From assembly GCF_024436175.1 (NCBI RefSeq), contig NZ_JANFQP010000001.1:62001-126000 (forward strand): a DNA stretch of 64,000 nucleotides. The letters are read 5' to 3'. Position 1 is the first letter of the stretch, and each line of letters opens with the position of its first letter. This document shows, one piece after another, positions 52,783 through 60,605 of the stretch. Both the position numbers and the translations under genes were made by a program. The stretch is from Kaistella montana (GTDB taxonomy: Bacteria; Bacteroidota; Bacteroidia; Flavobacteriales; Weeksellaceae). A model generated the notes under the pieces. That model searched no databases and had not been told where the DNA came from. It worked only from the letters and a program-made list of their open reading frames with translations.

Positions 52783-53412
52783 TTACAAATTTTTCATTAA
52801 TGTACTGAATTCGCTTAAAATCATTGAAGTTGCTCCCCAAATAATGTATCCGTTGAAGTTGATTACCGGAACTTCAATGCCTCTGGAACTCGGCAAAACC
52901 ATCATTTCCGGACGATCGGAAAGGGTGAGAATGGATGAAATTGGAAATTCAATCAATTCAACAGCTTCGGATTCTTGTAAGATAAATTCCGGATTTTTTT
53001 TGGTGTAGGAAATGAATGGTCTCACGTAAAAATTGCTTGGCGGAATATAAATGGGCGACATTTCCCGAATTATTCGGATATAGTGTTCGCCAATTCCCAT
53101 TTCTTCAGAGGTTTCGCGTTTTGCAGTTGCTTCGAAATTGGGATCGTATTCTTCTTTTTTTCCGCCTGGAAGCGAAATTTGGCCGCTGTGACGATCACGC
53201 TCGTTGGTGCTTCTCACCATCAAAGGGAAATACCATTCGTTGTTTTTAAGATAAAGAACGATGTTTACCGCTGCGAATTTTGGATTTTTGGTAAGGATTT
53301 CATCATAAGAAAATACAGGACGATAAGGCGGCGAATAAATTGCGTGGGCATTTTCGCCTAAAAGTTCAGCGTTTTGTATCTTTTTTAGTAAATCTCGACC
53401 ATATAATTCCAT
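52783..53412 (-). CDS. Nudix hydrolase, CoA pyrophosphatase type
   Basis: 209 residues. The HSGQISLPGGKKEE stretch is the NudL/CoA-pyrophosphatase signature preceding the Nudix box, whose catalytic part is RETSEEMGI. The following PPSNFYVRPFISY also fits that subgroup. It should hydrolyse CoA or acyl-CoA to 4'-phosphopantetheine and 3',5'-ADP, in the cytosol. On the minus strand TATATTTG (53417-53424) lies four bases before the ATG. It heads an operon with an acyltransferase that would use acyl-CoA or acyl-ACP. Confidence 0.88.
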   Translation of the reverse strand: MELYGRDLLKKIQNAELLGENAHAIYSPPYRPVFSYDEILTKNPKFAAVNIVLYLKNNEWYFPLMVRSTNERDRHSGQISLPGGKKEEYDPNFEATAKRETSEEMGIGEHYIRIIREMSPIYIPPSNFYVRPFISYTKKNPEFILQESEAVELIEFPISSILTLSDRPEMMVLPSSRGIEVPVINFNGYIIWGATSMILSEFSTLMKNL

Positions 53413-53416
53413 ATTC

Positions 53417-53424
53417 CAAATATA
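53417..53424 (-). promoter_or_regulatory. -7 promoter element directly before the Nudix operon
   Basis: Minus strand TATATTTG, four bases before the start codon, again implying a leaderless message. Confidence 0.55.
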
Positions 53425-53515
53425 GTAAATTGAAGATGGAATTTGTTTTAAATAGATGTTAAAATTGAGTTGTTTTCAAAGCTTTTTTAGACGATTTTTT
53501 TAAGGATTTCTTAAA

Positions 53516-53543
53516 ATAAAAACTCCCGAAAAAAATCGGGAGT
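53516..53543 (-). terminator. Terminator of rng
   Basis: ACTCCCGA (53522-53529) pairs with TCGGGAGT (53536-53543), then T-rich sequence on the minus strand. Confidence 0.85.
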
Positions 53544-53589
53544 AAATTTTGGATTAATAAAATTTAGGCAGTTCATTGCCGAATTTTAT

Positions 53590-55149
53590 TTAATTTGAAT
53601 AGCTCATCAACTCTTCTTTTTTCGAGTTGATTAGTTTGTATTCCAAGTATTTAAAGGAATCTCTTGGGATAATGGTTACCCATTTTTTGTATCTTAAAAA
53701 CCATTTCATTTGGGTGCTCATCAAGCCTTTGGTCAGGTAAGCTTCCACAAACGGATGAACGTGAAGGAAAATTTTTCCTTTTTCCTTTTGGATAAGTGTT
53801 CTTATCACTTCTTCCATACGTTCTACCACAACAATTGGGGCTAGAATTTCGCCGTCAATATTTGGGTTTTCTTCTTTGGTTTCAATTTGGTTTTCGGGGC
53901 GCGTTCTTTGTCGCGTTATTTGGATGAGTCCGAATTTACTTGGTGGTAAAATTTTGTGGCGCGCTTTGTCGCGGCTCATTTCTGCTTTCAGGTGTTCGTA
54001 TAAATCTTTTCGGTGATCAGCATTGATCATATCGATGAAATCGACAACGATAATTCCGCCCATATCGCGAAGTCTGAGTTGGCGCGCAATTTCTGTAGCG
54101 GCCATTTTATTCACGTTTAATGCATGTTCTTTGCTCGCTGAAGTTCCCGATGAAATGTTGTTTCCGGAGTTCACATCGATCACGTGAAGCGCTTCGGTAT
54201 GTTCGATGACCAAATATGCGCCTTTAGAACTCGGGATATTCACATGTTTGCCGAAACTTTGTTTCAGTTGTTTTTCTACGTTGTAATATTCCATTAACGG
54301 AATTGGTTTGTCGTAGAATTGTACGATGTTTTTCCTTTCTGGAGCGATGACTTCGATATAAGCTTCCATATCGTTTACCATTTGCTCGTCATCACAAATA
54401 ATAGAAACAAAATCTGCATTGAAATTATCGCGCAGAATCGCCGATGCTTTATCTTCTTCGCTTAAAATTTTGCTTGGAACTTTGTTTTTCTGTAGATTTT
54501 TGAAGGTATTTTCCCATTTTTGCACCAACAGATTCATATCATTGTGCAGTTCGGCAACTTTTTTTCCTTCGGCTACGGTTCTTATGATCACACCGAATCC
54601 TTCTGGTTTGATGCTTTCAATTAAAGTACGCAAACGTTCTCTTTCTTCGGTGTTGCTTATTTTTTTGGAAATCGAAACGCTTTTGTCGAAAGGAATCAGC
54701 ACAAGAAATCTTCCTGTTAAAGAAATTTGAGTGGAAATTCGAGGACCTTTTGTAGAAATCGGTTCTTTGGTGATTTGCAGGATTACGCTGTCGTCTTTTG
54801 CGAGAACCTTGTCAATTACACCATTTTTGTTGATTTCCGGCTGGATTTCGAAGTTTTTCAGCGAAGAATTCTGCTGTTTTTTAGCGAGAGTGTCTTTGAG
54901 AAATTTTTTATACGTGAGAAATTGCGGTCCCAAATCCTGATAATGCAAGAAAGCATCTTTTTCGTAGCCAATGCTTACAAAAGCTGCGTTGAGGTTGGGT
55001 GCCAATTTTTTTACCTTACCAATAAATAAATCACCTACCACGAAGTCGCTTTTGTCTTCCTGTTCGTGTAATTCGAACAGCCGACCGTCTTCGAGAAGGG
55101 CAATTTTAGAGTGCTCATCTTCATGTGAAATAATCAGTTCTTTCTTCAT
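53590..55149 (-). CDS. rng: Ribonuclease G/E family endoribonuclease
   Basis: 519 residues, cytosolic or membrane-associated. The S1 RNA-binding region is at about 38-125 (GDLFIGKVKKLAPNLNAAFVSIGYEKDAFL). The 5'-sensor/RNase H-like region carries RTVAEGKK. The catalytic aspartates are in LHVIDVNSGNN and IIVVDFIDM. The zinc-link CPxC motif that joins E. coli RNase E/G protomers is missing: where it is expected (after the QITRQRTR motif) the protein reads PENQIETKEENPN, without cysteine. By family it processes 16S rRNA and starts mRNA decay. It lies upstream of a promoterless-looking gap ahead of HU. Confidence 0.93.
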   Translation of the reverse strand: MKKELIISHEDEHSKIALLEDGRLFELHEQEDKSDFVVGDLFIGKVKKLAPNLNAAFVSIGYEKDAFLHYQDLGPQFLTYKKFLKDTLAKKQQNSSLKNFEIQPEINKNGVIDKVLAKDDSVILQITKEPISTKGPRISTQISLTGRFLVLIPFDKSVSISKKISNTEERERLRTLIESIKPEGFGVIIRTVAEGKKVAELHNDMNLLVQKWENTFKNLQKNKVPSKILSEEDKASAILRDNFNADFVSIICDDEQMVNDMEAYIEVIAPERKNIVQFYDKPIPLMEYYNVEKQLKQSFGKHVNIPSSKGAYLVIEHTEALHVIDVNSGNNISSGTSASKEHALNVNKMAATEIARQLRLRDMGGIIVVDFIDMINADHRKDLYEHLKAEMSRDKARHKILPPSKFGLIQITRQRTRPENQIETKEENPNIDGEILAPIVVVERMEEVIRTLIQKEKGKIFLHVHPFVEAYLTKGLMSTQMKWFLRYKKWVTIIPRDSFKYLEYKLINSKKEELMSYSN

Positions 55150-55349
55150 TGTTGAGTTAAGGAATTAAAAAATTTAGTAGGATAGTCGTCAAAAACCTTT
55201 TGGATTTTATGGCTATTTTTTAAAATAATTTAATTGTTTTTTTATTACTTAGTGATGTTTTATCTTTTTAAAGAATGTTTGAAATGCCAGATTATCATTA
55301 AGATAAATCTATAATGAATAGGCTGCTTTCAAATTTTAGATAAAACAAA

Positions 55350-55395
55350 AATATAGTTGGTGAGGTTTTATGAATATAAAAACACCAACTATATT
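55350..55395 (-). terminator. Long-loop hairpin, candidate terminator of the HU/29-residue-protein transcript
   Basis: AATATAGTTGGTG (55350-55362) and CACCAACTATATT (55383-55395) are perfect 13-base inverted arms with a 20-base loop. On the minus strand the stem is followed by TTTTGTTTTA, 25 bases beyond the 55420 stop codon. The loop is unusually long for an intrinsic terminator. Confidence 0.5.
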
Positions 55396-55419
55396 GTTAT
55401 ATTGTAAATCGCGAAGAGA

Positions 55420-55509
55420 TTATTTTTTCTTGTGTCTGTTCGCTCTTCTTCTTTTCTTTCTTTTGTGAGTTGCAACCTTGTGTCTCTTTCTTTTCTTTCC
55501 GCTTGGCAT
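55420..55509 (-). CDS. 29-residue very basic ribosomal-like protein
   Basis: The frame starts at the ATG 55507-55509 and ends at 55420: 29 residues, of which most are Lys, Arg or His (start MPSGKKRKRH, end RANRHKKK). It has no acidic residue. This size and composition is that of small ribosomal proteins that thread into rRNA. A flavobacterial ribosome structure has revealed a tiny extra protein (bL38); I suspect but cannot show that this is it. It follows HU by 40 bases on the same strand and is followed by a hairpin at 55350-55395. Confidence 0.8.
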   Translation of the reverse strand: MPSGKKRKRHKVATHKRKKRRRANRHKKK

Positions 55510-55549
55510 AATTTATAAATTTTTAATTTGTAACTTATCGTTTTGTTTA

Positions 55550-55840
55550 TTATTTAATTGCTACTTTGGTTTTTACCTTCTCTACAAACGTTTTTGATGG
55601 TTTGAAAGCCGGAATATTGTGAGCTGGGATTTCAATTGCTGTATTTTTAGAAATGTTTCTTCCCGTCTTTGCTGCTCTGGTTTTGATTACAAATGATCCG
55701 AATCCTCTTAAATAAACATTGTCGCCATTATACATCGAAGTTCTGATTTCCTGCATGAACGCCTCTACAACTTTCTGTGTTTCATTCTTTTCAGTTCCCA
55801 ATTTATTTGAGATGGTGTTCACCAATTCTGCCTTTGTCAT
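55550..55840 (-). CDS. HU family DNA-binding protein
   Basis: 96 residues. The histone-like HU/IHF fold begins MTKAELVNTISNKLGTEKNE and includes the DNA-binding beta-arm GFGSFVIKTRAAKTGRNISKN with the arm-tip proline in IEIPAHNIPAFKPSKTF. It compacts and bends DNA as a dimer. A TATATTTG box on the minus strand (55870-55877) lies 29 bases ahead. The basic 29-residue protein follows directly and is probably co-transcribed. Confidence 0.95.
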   Translation of the reverse strand: MTKAELVNTISNKLGTEKNETQKVVEAFMQEIRTSMYNGDNVYLRGFGSFVIKTRAAKTGRNISKNTAIEIPAHNIPAFKPSKTFVEKVKTKVAIK

Positions 55841-55869
55841 TTCCTTTATTTATTTATATTTTTGGTGTG

Positions 55870-55877
55870 CAAATATA
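55870..55877 (-). promoter_or_regulatory. -7 promoter element of the HU gene
   Basis: Minus strand TATATTTG, matching TAnnTTTG, 29 bases before the HU start codon. It overlaps the 5' region of mutY on the other strand. Confidence 0.5.
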
Positions 55878-55887
55878 AGAACATTTT

Positions 55888-56919
55888 TTGAAAACTAAAA
55901 AACAAAATGCTGATTTTCTTCACGTTGGTGAAAAACTATTGGCTTGGTACAAAACTTACGGAAGAGACTTACCTTTTCGATCGACGAAAGATCCCTATAA
56001 AATTTGGATCTGCGAAATTATTTTCCAGCAAACTAGAATCGAACAAGGGCTTAATCATTATCATAATTTCATCTCGAGATTTCCCGATATAGAAACCTTG
56101 GCAAATGCTGAAAACGACGAGGTTTTGCTCTATTGGAAAGGACTTGGTTACTATTCGCGCGCGCTGAATCTTCATAAAGCCGCACAGCAAATTATGATTG
56201 ATCATGAAGGCATTTTTCCTGAAAAGTATGAAGATATTTTACAGTTAAAAGGTGTTGGAAAATATACGGCTGCTGCGATTTCAAGTATTTGTTTTGGAGC
56301 AAAAATTCCGGCGGTTGATGGTAATTTTTATCGGGTTTTATCACGGGTTTTTGCTGATGATTTTGATGTGTCGAATTCTAAAGCTTTCCAATATTTCTCC
56401 GAATTGGCTTTGCAAATGATGCCTGAAAAACAAGCTGGTTCTTTCAATGAAGCGATGATGGATTTGGGTTCAGAAATTTGTAAACCACGAAATCCAAAAT
56501 GTGAAGTTTGCCCTTTAAATCAAGATTGTTTAGCATTTAATTTAGGAAAGATCCAGGATTTTCCGGTGAAATCGAAGAAGGTGAAACCGCAGGATTTGGA
56601 ACTCAAATATTATTTCGTTCACTTCGGAGATTTGTTTTTGATCAAACAAAGGAAAGAAGATTTTATCTGGAAAAAATTATATGAATTTCCGGTCGAAATC
56701 CCTGAATCTTTTTCGGGATATGTTGGTTCGATGAAAACGGTTTCGCATAAACTTACCCACAAAAATTTGACGATACATATATATAAGGTCAGTTTGCCAA
56801 CGATAAAAATGCTGAATGATTTTGCCAAAGAACAAGGCTTTACAATCACCAATCTAGTAGATTCTCATCAGAAATCTTTTCCAAAACCTTTGGAAAATTA
56901 TTTGAAAAATATTGATTGA
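55888..56919 (+). CDS. mutY: A/G-specific adenine glycosylase
   Basis: 343 residues with a TTG start at 55888 (no in-frame ATG precedes the conserved core). It excises adenine paired with 8-oxoguanine. It has the helix-hairpin-helix LKGVGKYTAAAISS (about 118-131), the catalytic glutamate in EIIFQQTRIEQG and aspartate in AVDGNFYRVLSRVF, and the [4Fe-4S] loop C-x6-C-x2-C-x5-C (CKPRNPKCEVCPLNQDC). A C-terminal Nudix-like domain (about 230-340) recognises 8-oxoG. It is divergent from HU. In flavobacteria it commonly sits near gldD, as here. Confidence 0.94.
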   Translation: MKTKKQNADFLHVGEKLLAWYKTYGRDLPFRSTKDPYKIWICEIIFQQTRIEQGLNHYHNFISRFPDIETLANAENDEVLLYWKGLGYYSRALNLHKAAQQIMIDHEGIFPEKYEDILQLKGVGKYTAAAISSICFGAKIPAVDGNFYRVLSRVFADDFDVSNSKAFQYFSELALQMMPEKQAGSFNEAMMDLGSEICKPRNPKCEVCPLNQDCLAFNLGKIQDFPVKSKKVKPQDLELKYYFVHFGDLFLIKQRKEDFIWKKLYEFPVEIPESFSGYVGSMKTVSHKLTHKNLTIHIYKVSLPTIKMLNDFAKEQGFTITNLVDSHQKSFPKPLENYLKNID

Positions 56920-56959
56920 CAATCATTTAACTTTATAGTTTTATTGAAATCTAAAAATA

Positions 56960-56988
56960 AAGTTTGAGTAAAAATCTCAACTTTTTTT
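56960..56988 (+). terminator. Terminator 1 after mutY
   Basis: AAGTTTGAG pairs with CTCAACTT (one bulged T) across TAAAAAT, followed by seven T. Confidence 0.65.
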
Positions 56989-56994
56989 AACTGG

Positions 56995-57055
56995 CTTAGG
57001 AATCTCATAGAATTGAATGATTGATAACATAAAACGAGATTCCTAAGTTTTTTTT
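56995..57055 (+). terminator. Long-loop hairpin with T-run between mutY and gldD
   Basis: CTTAGGAATCTC (56995-57006) and GAGATTCCTAAG (57036-57047) are perfect 12-base inverted arms with a 29-base loop, followed by eight T. It lies seven bases after a first terminator, and the loop is too long for a standard one. Confidence 0.5.
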
Positions 57056-57105
57056 GATAAAAATTATGCTTCAGAAAACGACTTCGCAATCTCAAATCTA
57101 ATTTG

Positions 57106-57113
57106 TACTTTTG
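57106..57113 (+). promoter_or_regulatory. -7 promoter element directly before gldD
   Basis: TACTTTTG matches TAnnTTTG and ends four bases before the ATG at 57118. It overlaps an in-frame TTG (57103), which argues against that start. Confidence 0.55.
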
Positions 57114-57117
57114 CGCA

Positions 57118-57672
57118 ATGTTTAAAAAACTCATTTTCACTTTTTTAGGATTTATTTTGGTTTCTTGCAGTCCGGAAACTCAGCCGAAACCTTCTGGTGA
57201 ACTTCGTTTGGAATATCCGAAACCCAAATATCAGGCGTTTTCCGCGCCGTGTAATTTCACCTTTGAATATTCGGATTTTGCGAAAATTGAAAATGCCAAA
57301 AATGCTTGTTGGTATTACATTTATTATCCAAAAATGAAAGCGAAAGTTTTCATTACTTATTTTCCGGTGAAGAACGATTTTGCCCTTCATATCAAAGAAT
57401 CCGAGAAAATGGTTTACGAACACACAATAAAAGCCAGCTCGATTGATACGAAATCTTTCAGCTATCCGGAGCGAAGAGTTTTCGGGAATTTCTATGAATT
57501 GAAAGGTCCAACTGCATCGAATCTTCAGTTTTTTGTCACCGATTCCACAAGGCATTATGTAACTGCCAATTTGTATTTTAATTCCCGACCGAAACCAGAT
57601 TCTTTAGCACCGGCTGTAGAATATATCAAAAAAGATTTGCTGCATTTAATCGATACTTTTCAGTGGAAATAA
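57118..57672 (+). CDS. gldD: Gliding motility lipoprotein GldD
   Basis: 184 residues from ATG 57118. A lipoprotein signal with lipobox LVSC (acylated Cys about 17) is followed by the GldD-type soluble domain: LRLEYPKPKYQAF, CNFTFEYSDFA, CWYYIYYPKMKAKVFITYFP, GNFYELKGPTASNLQFFVTDST. In Flavobacterium johnsoniae GldD is required for gliding and type IX secretion, together with GldE. No gldE or ssb lies between mutY and gldD here, unlike the arrangement I recall for F. johnsoniae. The mini T9SS-sorted protein at 974-1330 would be a substrate of this machinery. Confidence 0.9.
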   Translation: MFKKLIFTFLGFILVSCSPETQPKPSGELRLEYPKPKYQAFSAPCNFTFEYSDFAKIENAKNACWYYIYYPKMKAKVFITYFPVKNDFALHIKESEKMVYEHTIKASSIDTKSFSYPERRVFGNFYELKGPTASNLQFFVTDSTRHYVTANLYFNSRPKPDSLAPAVEYIKKDLLHLIDTFQWK

Positions 57673-57725
57673 TCAGTAAAAAGAACAACAAAAACATAAT
57701 TTTTAATTAAAATAAAACTTTATAA

Positions 57726-58646
57726 ATGAAACTTTTAGTCGTAGGATCAGTCGCTTTTGATGCCATTGAAACACCATTTGGAAAAACAGATAAAATTTTA
57801 GGTGGAGCCGCAACTTATATCGGTATCGCAGCTTCAATTTTGAATGTGAAATCAGGAATTGTTTCGGTTGTAGGAGGCGATTTTCCTCAATCGGATTTGG
57901 ATATGCTGATCAACAGAGGTGTAAATATCGAAGGAATTGAAATCGTAAAAGACGGAAAAACTTTCTTCTGGAGCGGAAAATATCACAACGATTTGAACTC
58001 CAGAGATACTTTAGCAACTGAAGTCAATGTTTTAGAGAATTTCGACCCGAAAATTCCTGATTCTATGCAAGATTCCGAGATTTTGCTTTTAGGAAATCTT
58101 CATCCGGGAGTACAACTTTCTGTTTTGGAAAAAATGAACAAGCGTCCTAAATTGGTTATTCTCGATACGATGAATTTCTGGATGGATTCTGCTTGGGATG
58201 TTTTGATGCAAATGATTGCAAAAACAGACGTTATTACCATTAATGACGAAGAAGCTCGCCAACTTTCCGGCGAATATTCTTTGGTAAAAGCAGCGAAAAA
58301 AATCCATACAATGGGACCGGAATTTGTCATCATTAAAAAAGGTGAACACGGTGCATTGCTTTTCCACGATGGGAGAATTTTCGCAATTCCTGCGCTTCCA
58401 CTGGAAGATGTTTTCGACCCAACCGGAGCCGGCGACACTTTTGCGGGAGGTTTTGCATCTTATCTTGCCAAAAAAGGCGATTTCAGTTTCGAAACCATGA
58501 AATCAGCGTTGATCGTAGGTTCAGCGATGGCATCTTTCACTGTTGAAAAATTCGGTACCGAAAAATTACAGGAAGTTACCGAGGCTGAAATGATGACCAG
58601 AATTCAGGATTTCAAGGATTTAACAACTTTCGAAGTAGAAGTTTAA
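57726..58646 (+). CDS. PfkB family carbohydrate/nucleoside kinase
   Basis: 306 residues. It has the ribokinase-fold landmarks: an early GGAATYIGIAASIL substrate region (about 26-39), ITINDEEARQLSGE, and the PfkB signature 2 DVFDPTGAGDTFAGGF with the catalytic aspartate near residue 236. It should phosphorylate a sugar, nucleoside or related alcohol in the cytosol. The substrate is not evident and there is no sugar operon nearby. It starts 53 bases after gldD. Confidence 0.9.
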   Translation: MKLLVVGSVAFDAIETPFGKTDKILGGAATYIGIAASILNVKSGIVSVVGGDFPQSDLDMLINRGVNIEGIEIVKDGKTFFWSGKYHNDLNSRDTLATEVNVLENFDPKIPDSMQDSEILLLGNLHPGVQLSVLEKMNKRPKLVILDTMNFWMDSAWDVLMQMIAKTDVITINDEEARQLSGEYSLVKAAKKIHTMGPEFVIIKKGEHGALLFHDGRIFAIPALPLEDVFDPTGAGDTFAGGFASYLAKKGDFSFETMKSALIVGSAMASFTVEKFGTEKLQEVTEAEMMTRIQDFKDLTTFEVEV

Positions 58647-58710
58647 ATTATTTCCGAAAATTCAATCTTTTAATTTTTTAAAAATCTTCACCATAACAGA
58701 AGACCGAAGT

Positions 58711-60540
58711 ATGAAAAAAATAGTTGCTTTCATGATGTTGGCAGGTTTGGGAAACACTCTTTCTGCACAGTATATGATAATTGGGAAAGACAGTATTTCG
58801 CTTGCCGATTTCAAAAAAGAATACCAATATGGTTTGCAAAATGCAGGTATTGAAAAAACCATTAAAGCGACAGAAGATTTTATTCTTCTCCAACAGTTTG
58901 CGGCCCAAAAACAGGTTGATACTACTGCATCATTTCGCGAGAAGATGATGGATAAAGAAAGTGAATTGAGAACGAAGTTTTTCTACCCGAAAAAAGTTGT
59001 AGACCCAGTTCTGAATGAGTACATGAAGGATAGCAAAACCGAGAAATTGGTACAGATTTTTATGGTGCAAAAAGCCGAAGGCGACAAAAATAATTATCAG
59101 CAGATTTACGATGATGTGAAATCCGGGAAAATGACGATGGAAGACGCGATTTCGAAATATACGAAAAGCGGACCGAAAGGTATTTACATCAAGCCCGGAA
59201 GCGTTGATAACAGTTTGTATTCTGAATTAAAGGTTTTGCCTAATAATTCATTAACTAAGTTGCAAAATACGCCGAATTATGTGGCTTTTGCTAAAGTTCA
59301 AAACTCGAGGCCAAGTTTGGGTTACATGATTTTCGGAACCATTTCTTATCCGAAAAATGCCGATTCCGAAGCGATGAAAACCAAAATTTACAACGATTTG
59401 AAAGCCGGAAAAAGCTTCCAAGAAGTTGCTAAACTTTACGGAGCCAACGAGCATGAAAAAGAAAACGGTGGAGTAGTGATGGGTTCGCCAACGCTTCCGG
59501 ATGATGTGTATGAAGCTTTTAAAGGAAAAAAATCAGGATATTATTTACCGGAACCAATTCTTTTCGGGGAGAATTATTTTGTTTTTAATCTTTATAATGT
59601 TGAACCTTATGTTTTGACAGATAAAAACCAAGATTTTTTCTTGAAAGATATGAACAGCGCTTTGTATGGCGAAAATCTTCAGGATAAAATGCTTGCATTT
59701 GTGAAATCGGATCCTACTTATAAAGAGTTTCCGGAATTTCAGAATGTGAAGAAATCTTACCAAGCTTTCAATACGGCGAAAGATAATGTGGTTCTTTACC
59801 AGTACAAAAATTACAAAACGACAGTCGGTGATTTGAAAAAATTAATTGCTGATAAGAAAAGCGAGGCCGAAAAATTATCGCCGGAATCTTGGAGTGAAGC
59901 ATTGAAAGGTGCAAATAATCAGGATGTGATGAGGTTCTATAGCCAGGATTTAACCAACCAAAAAGAGATTAAAAAAGAACTTTCAGATTTCCAAAAAGGA
60001 TTGTATTCTGATTATATTTTCTCAAAATATTTGAATGAAGAAATCACAAAACACCCGGAATGGCTGACTGATTATTACAACAAAAACAAAGAAAAATACG
60101 TTTGGGGAAACAGAGCGGACGGCAGAGTAGCCATCATCGCAGATGAAACACTTAACAAAGAAATTGAAAAGGAAATCAAGAATCCTAAAAACTGGGAAAG
60201 TTTGAAAGCTAAATATTACGGCAAACTCAACGATAAGAAACAAATCCTCGTGCATTTCGAAAAAGGGGAAATGTCGGAAGATGCGGATGTGTTTACCAAA
60301 TACAAAGTTCCTTTCAAAACGGGTGTTCATCAAACTAAAATGGAAGAAAGATCACTGGTGATCGCAATTGATAAGATTCTCCCTCCATCTCAAATGACTG
60401 AAGCCGAAGCTGCAGAAATGCTGAAAGATGCGGTAACTGAAGTGAAGCTTTCCGAGATTATTGCTCAGCAAAAAGCCAACACCAAAATTGTGATTCAGCC
60501 GGAATTCATGAAAGATTTGGAAAAGAATTTTAAGAAATAA
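58711..60540 (+). CDS. Periplasmic parvulin-type peptidyl-prolyl isomerase (large, SurA/PpiD-like)
   Basis: 609 residues. The signal peptide ends at TLSAQ (about 20). The N-terminal part is helical and chaperone-like (ATEDFILLQQFAAQKQVD). Two parvulin-like regions follow: one around 95-190 and a clearer one at about 203-300 (GYMIFGTISYP, GKSFQEVAKLYG, GGVVMGSPTLPDDVYEAF). The C-terminal half is helical and lacks further motifs. By family it helps outer-membrane proteins fold. A second PPIase gene lies 59 bases downstream in the same orientation, suggesting an operon. Confidence 0.86.
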   Translation: MKKIVAFMMLAGLGNTLSAQYMIIGKDSISLADFKKEYQYGLQNAGIEKTIKATEDFILLQQFAAQKQVDTTASFREKMMDKESELRTKFFYPKKVVDPVLNEYMKDSKTEKLVQIFMVQKAEGDKNNYQQIYDDVKSGKMTMEDAISKYTKSGPKGIYIKPGSVDNSLYSELKVLPNNSLTKLQNTPNYVAFAKVQNSRPSLGYMIFGTISYPKNADSEAMKTKIYNDLKAGKSFQEVAKLYGANEHEKENGGVVMGSPTLPDDVYEAFKGKKSGYYLPEPILFGENYFVFNLYNVEPYVLTDKNQDFFLKDMNSALYGENLQDKMLAFVKSDPTYKEFPEFQNVKKSYQAFNTAKDNVVLYQYKNYKTTVGDLKKLIADKKSEAEKLSPESWSEALKGANNQDVMRFYSQDLTNQKEIKKELSDFQKGLYSDYIFSKYLNEEITKHPEWLTDYYNKNKEKYVWGNRADGRVAIIADETLNKEIEKEIKNPKNWESLKAKYYGKLNDKKQILVHFEKGEMSEDADVFTKYKVPFKTGVHQTKMEERSLVIAIDKILPPSQMTEAEAAEMLKDAVTEVKLSEIIAQQKANTKIVIQPEFMKDLEKNFKK

Positions 60541-60605
60541 TTATAATAAAAAATGCAGTTTATCTCGTTTAGAATGATAATTTTGCAAATCGTTAAAAAA
60601 TGAAT

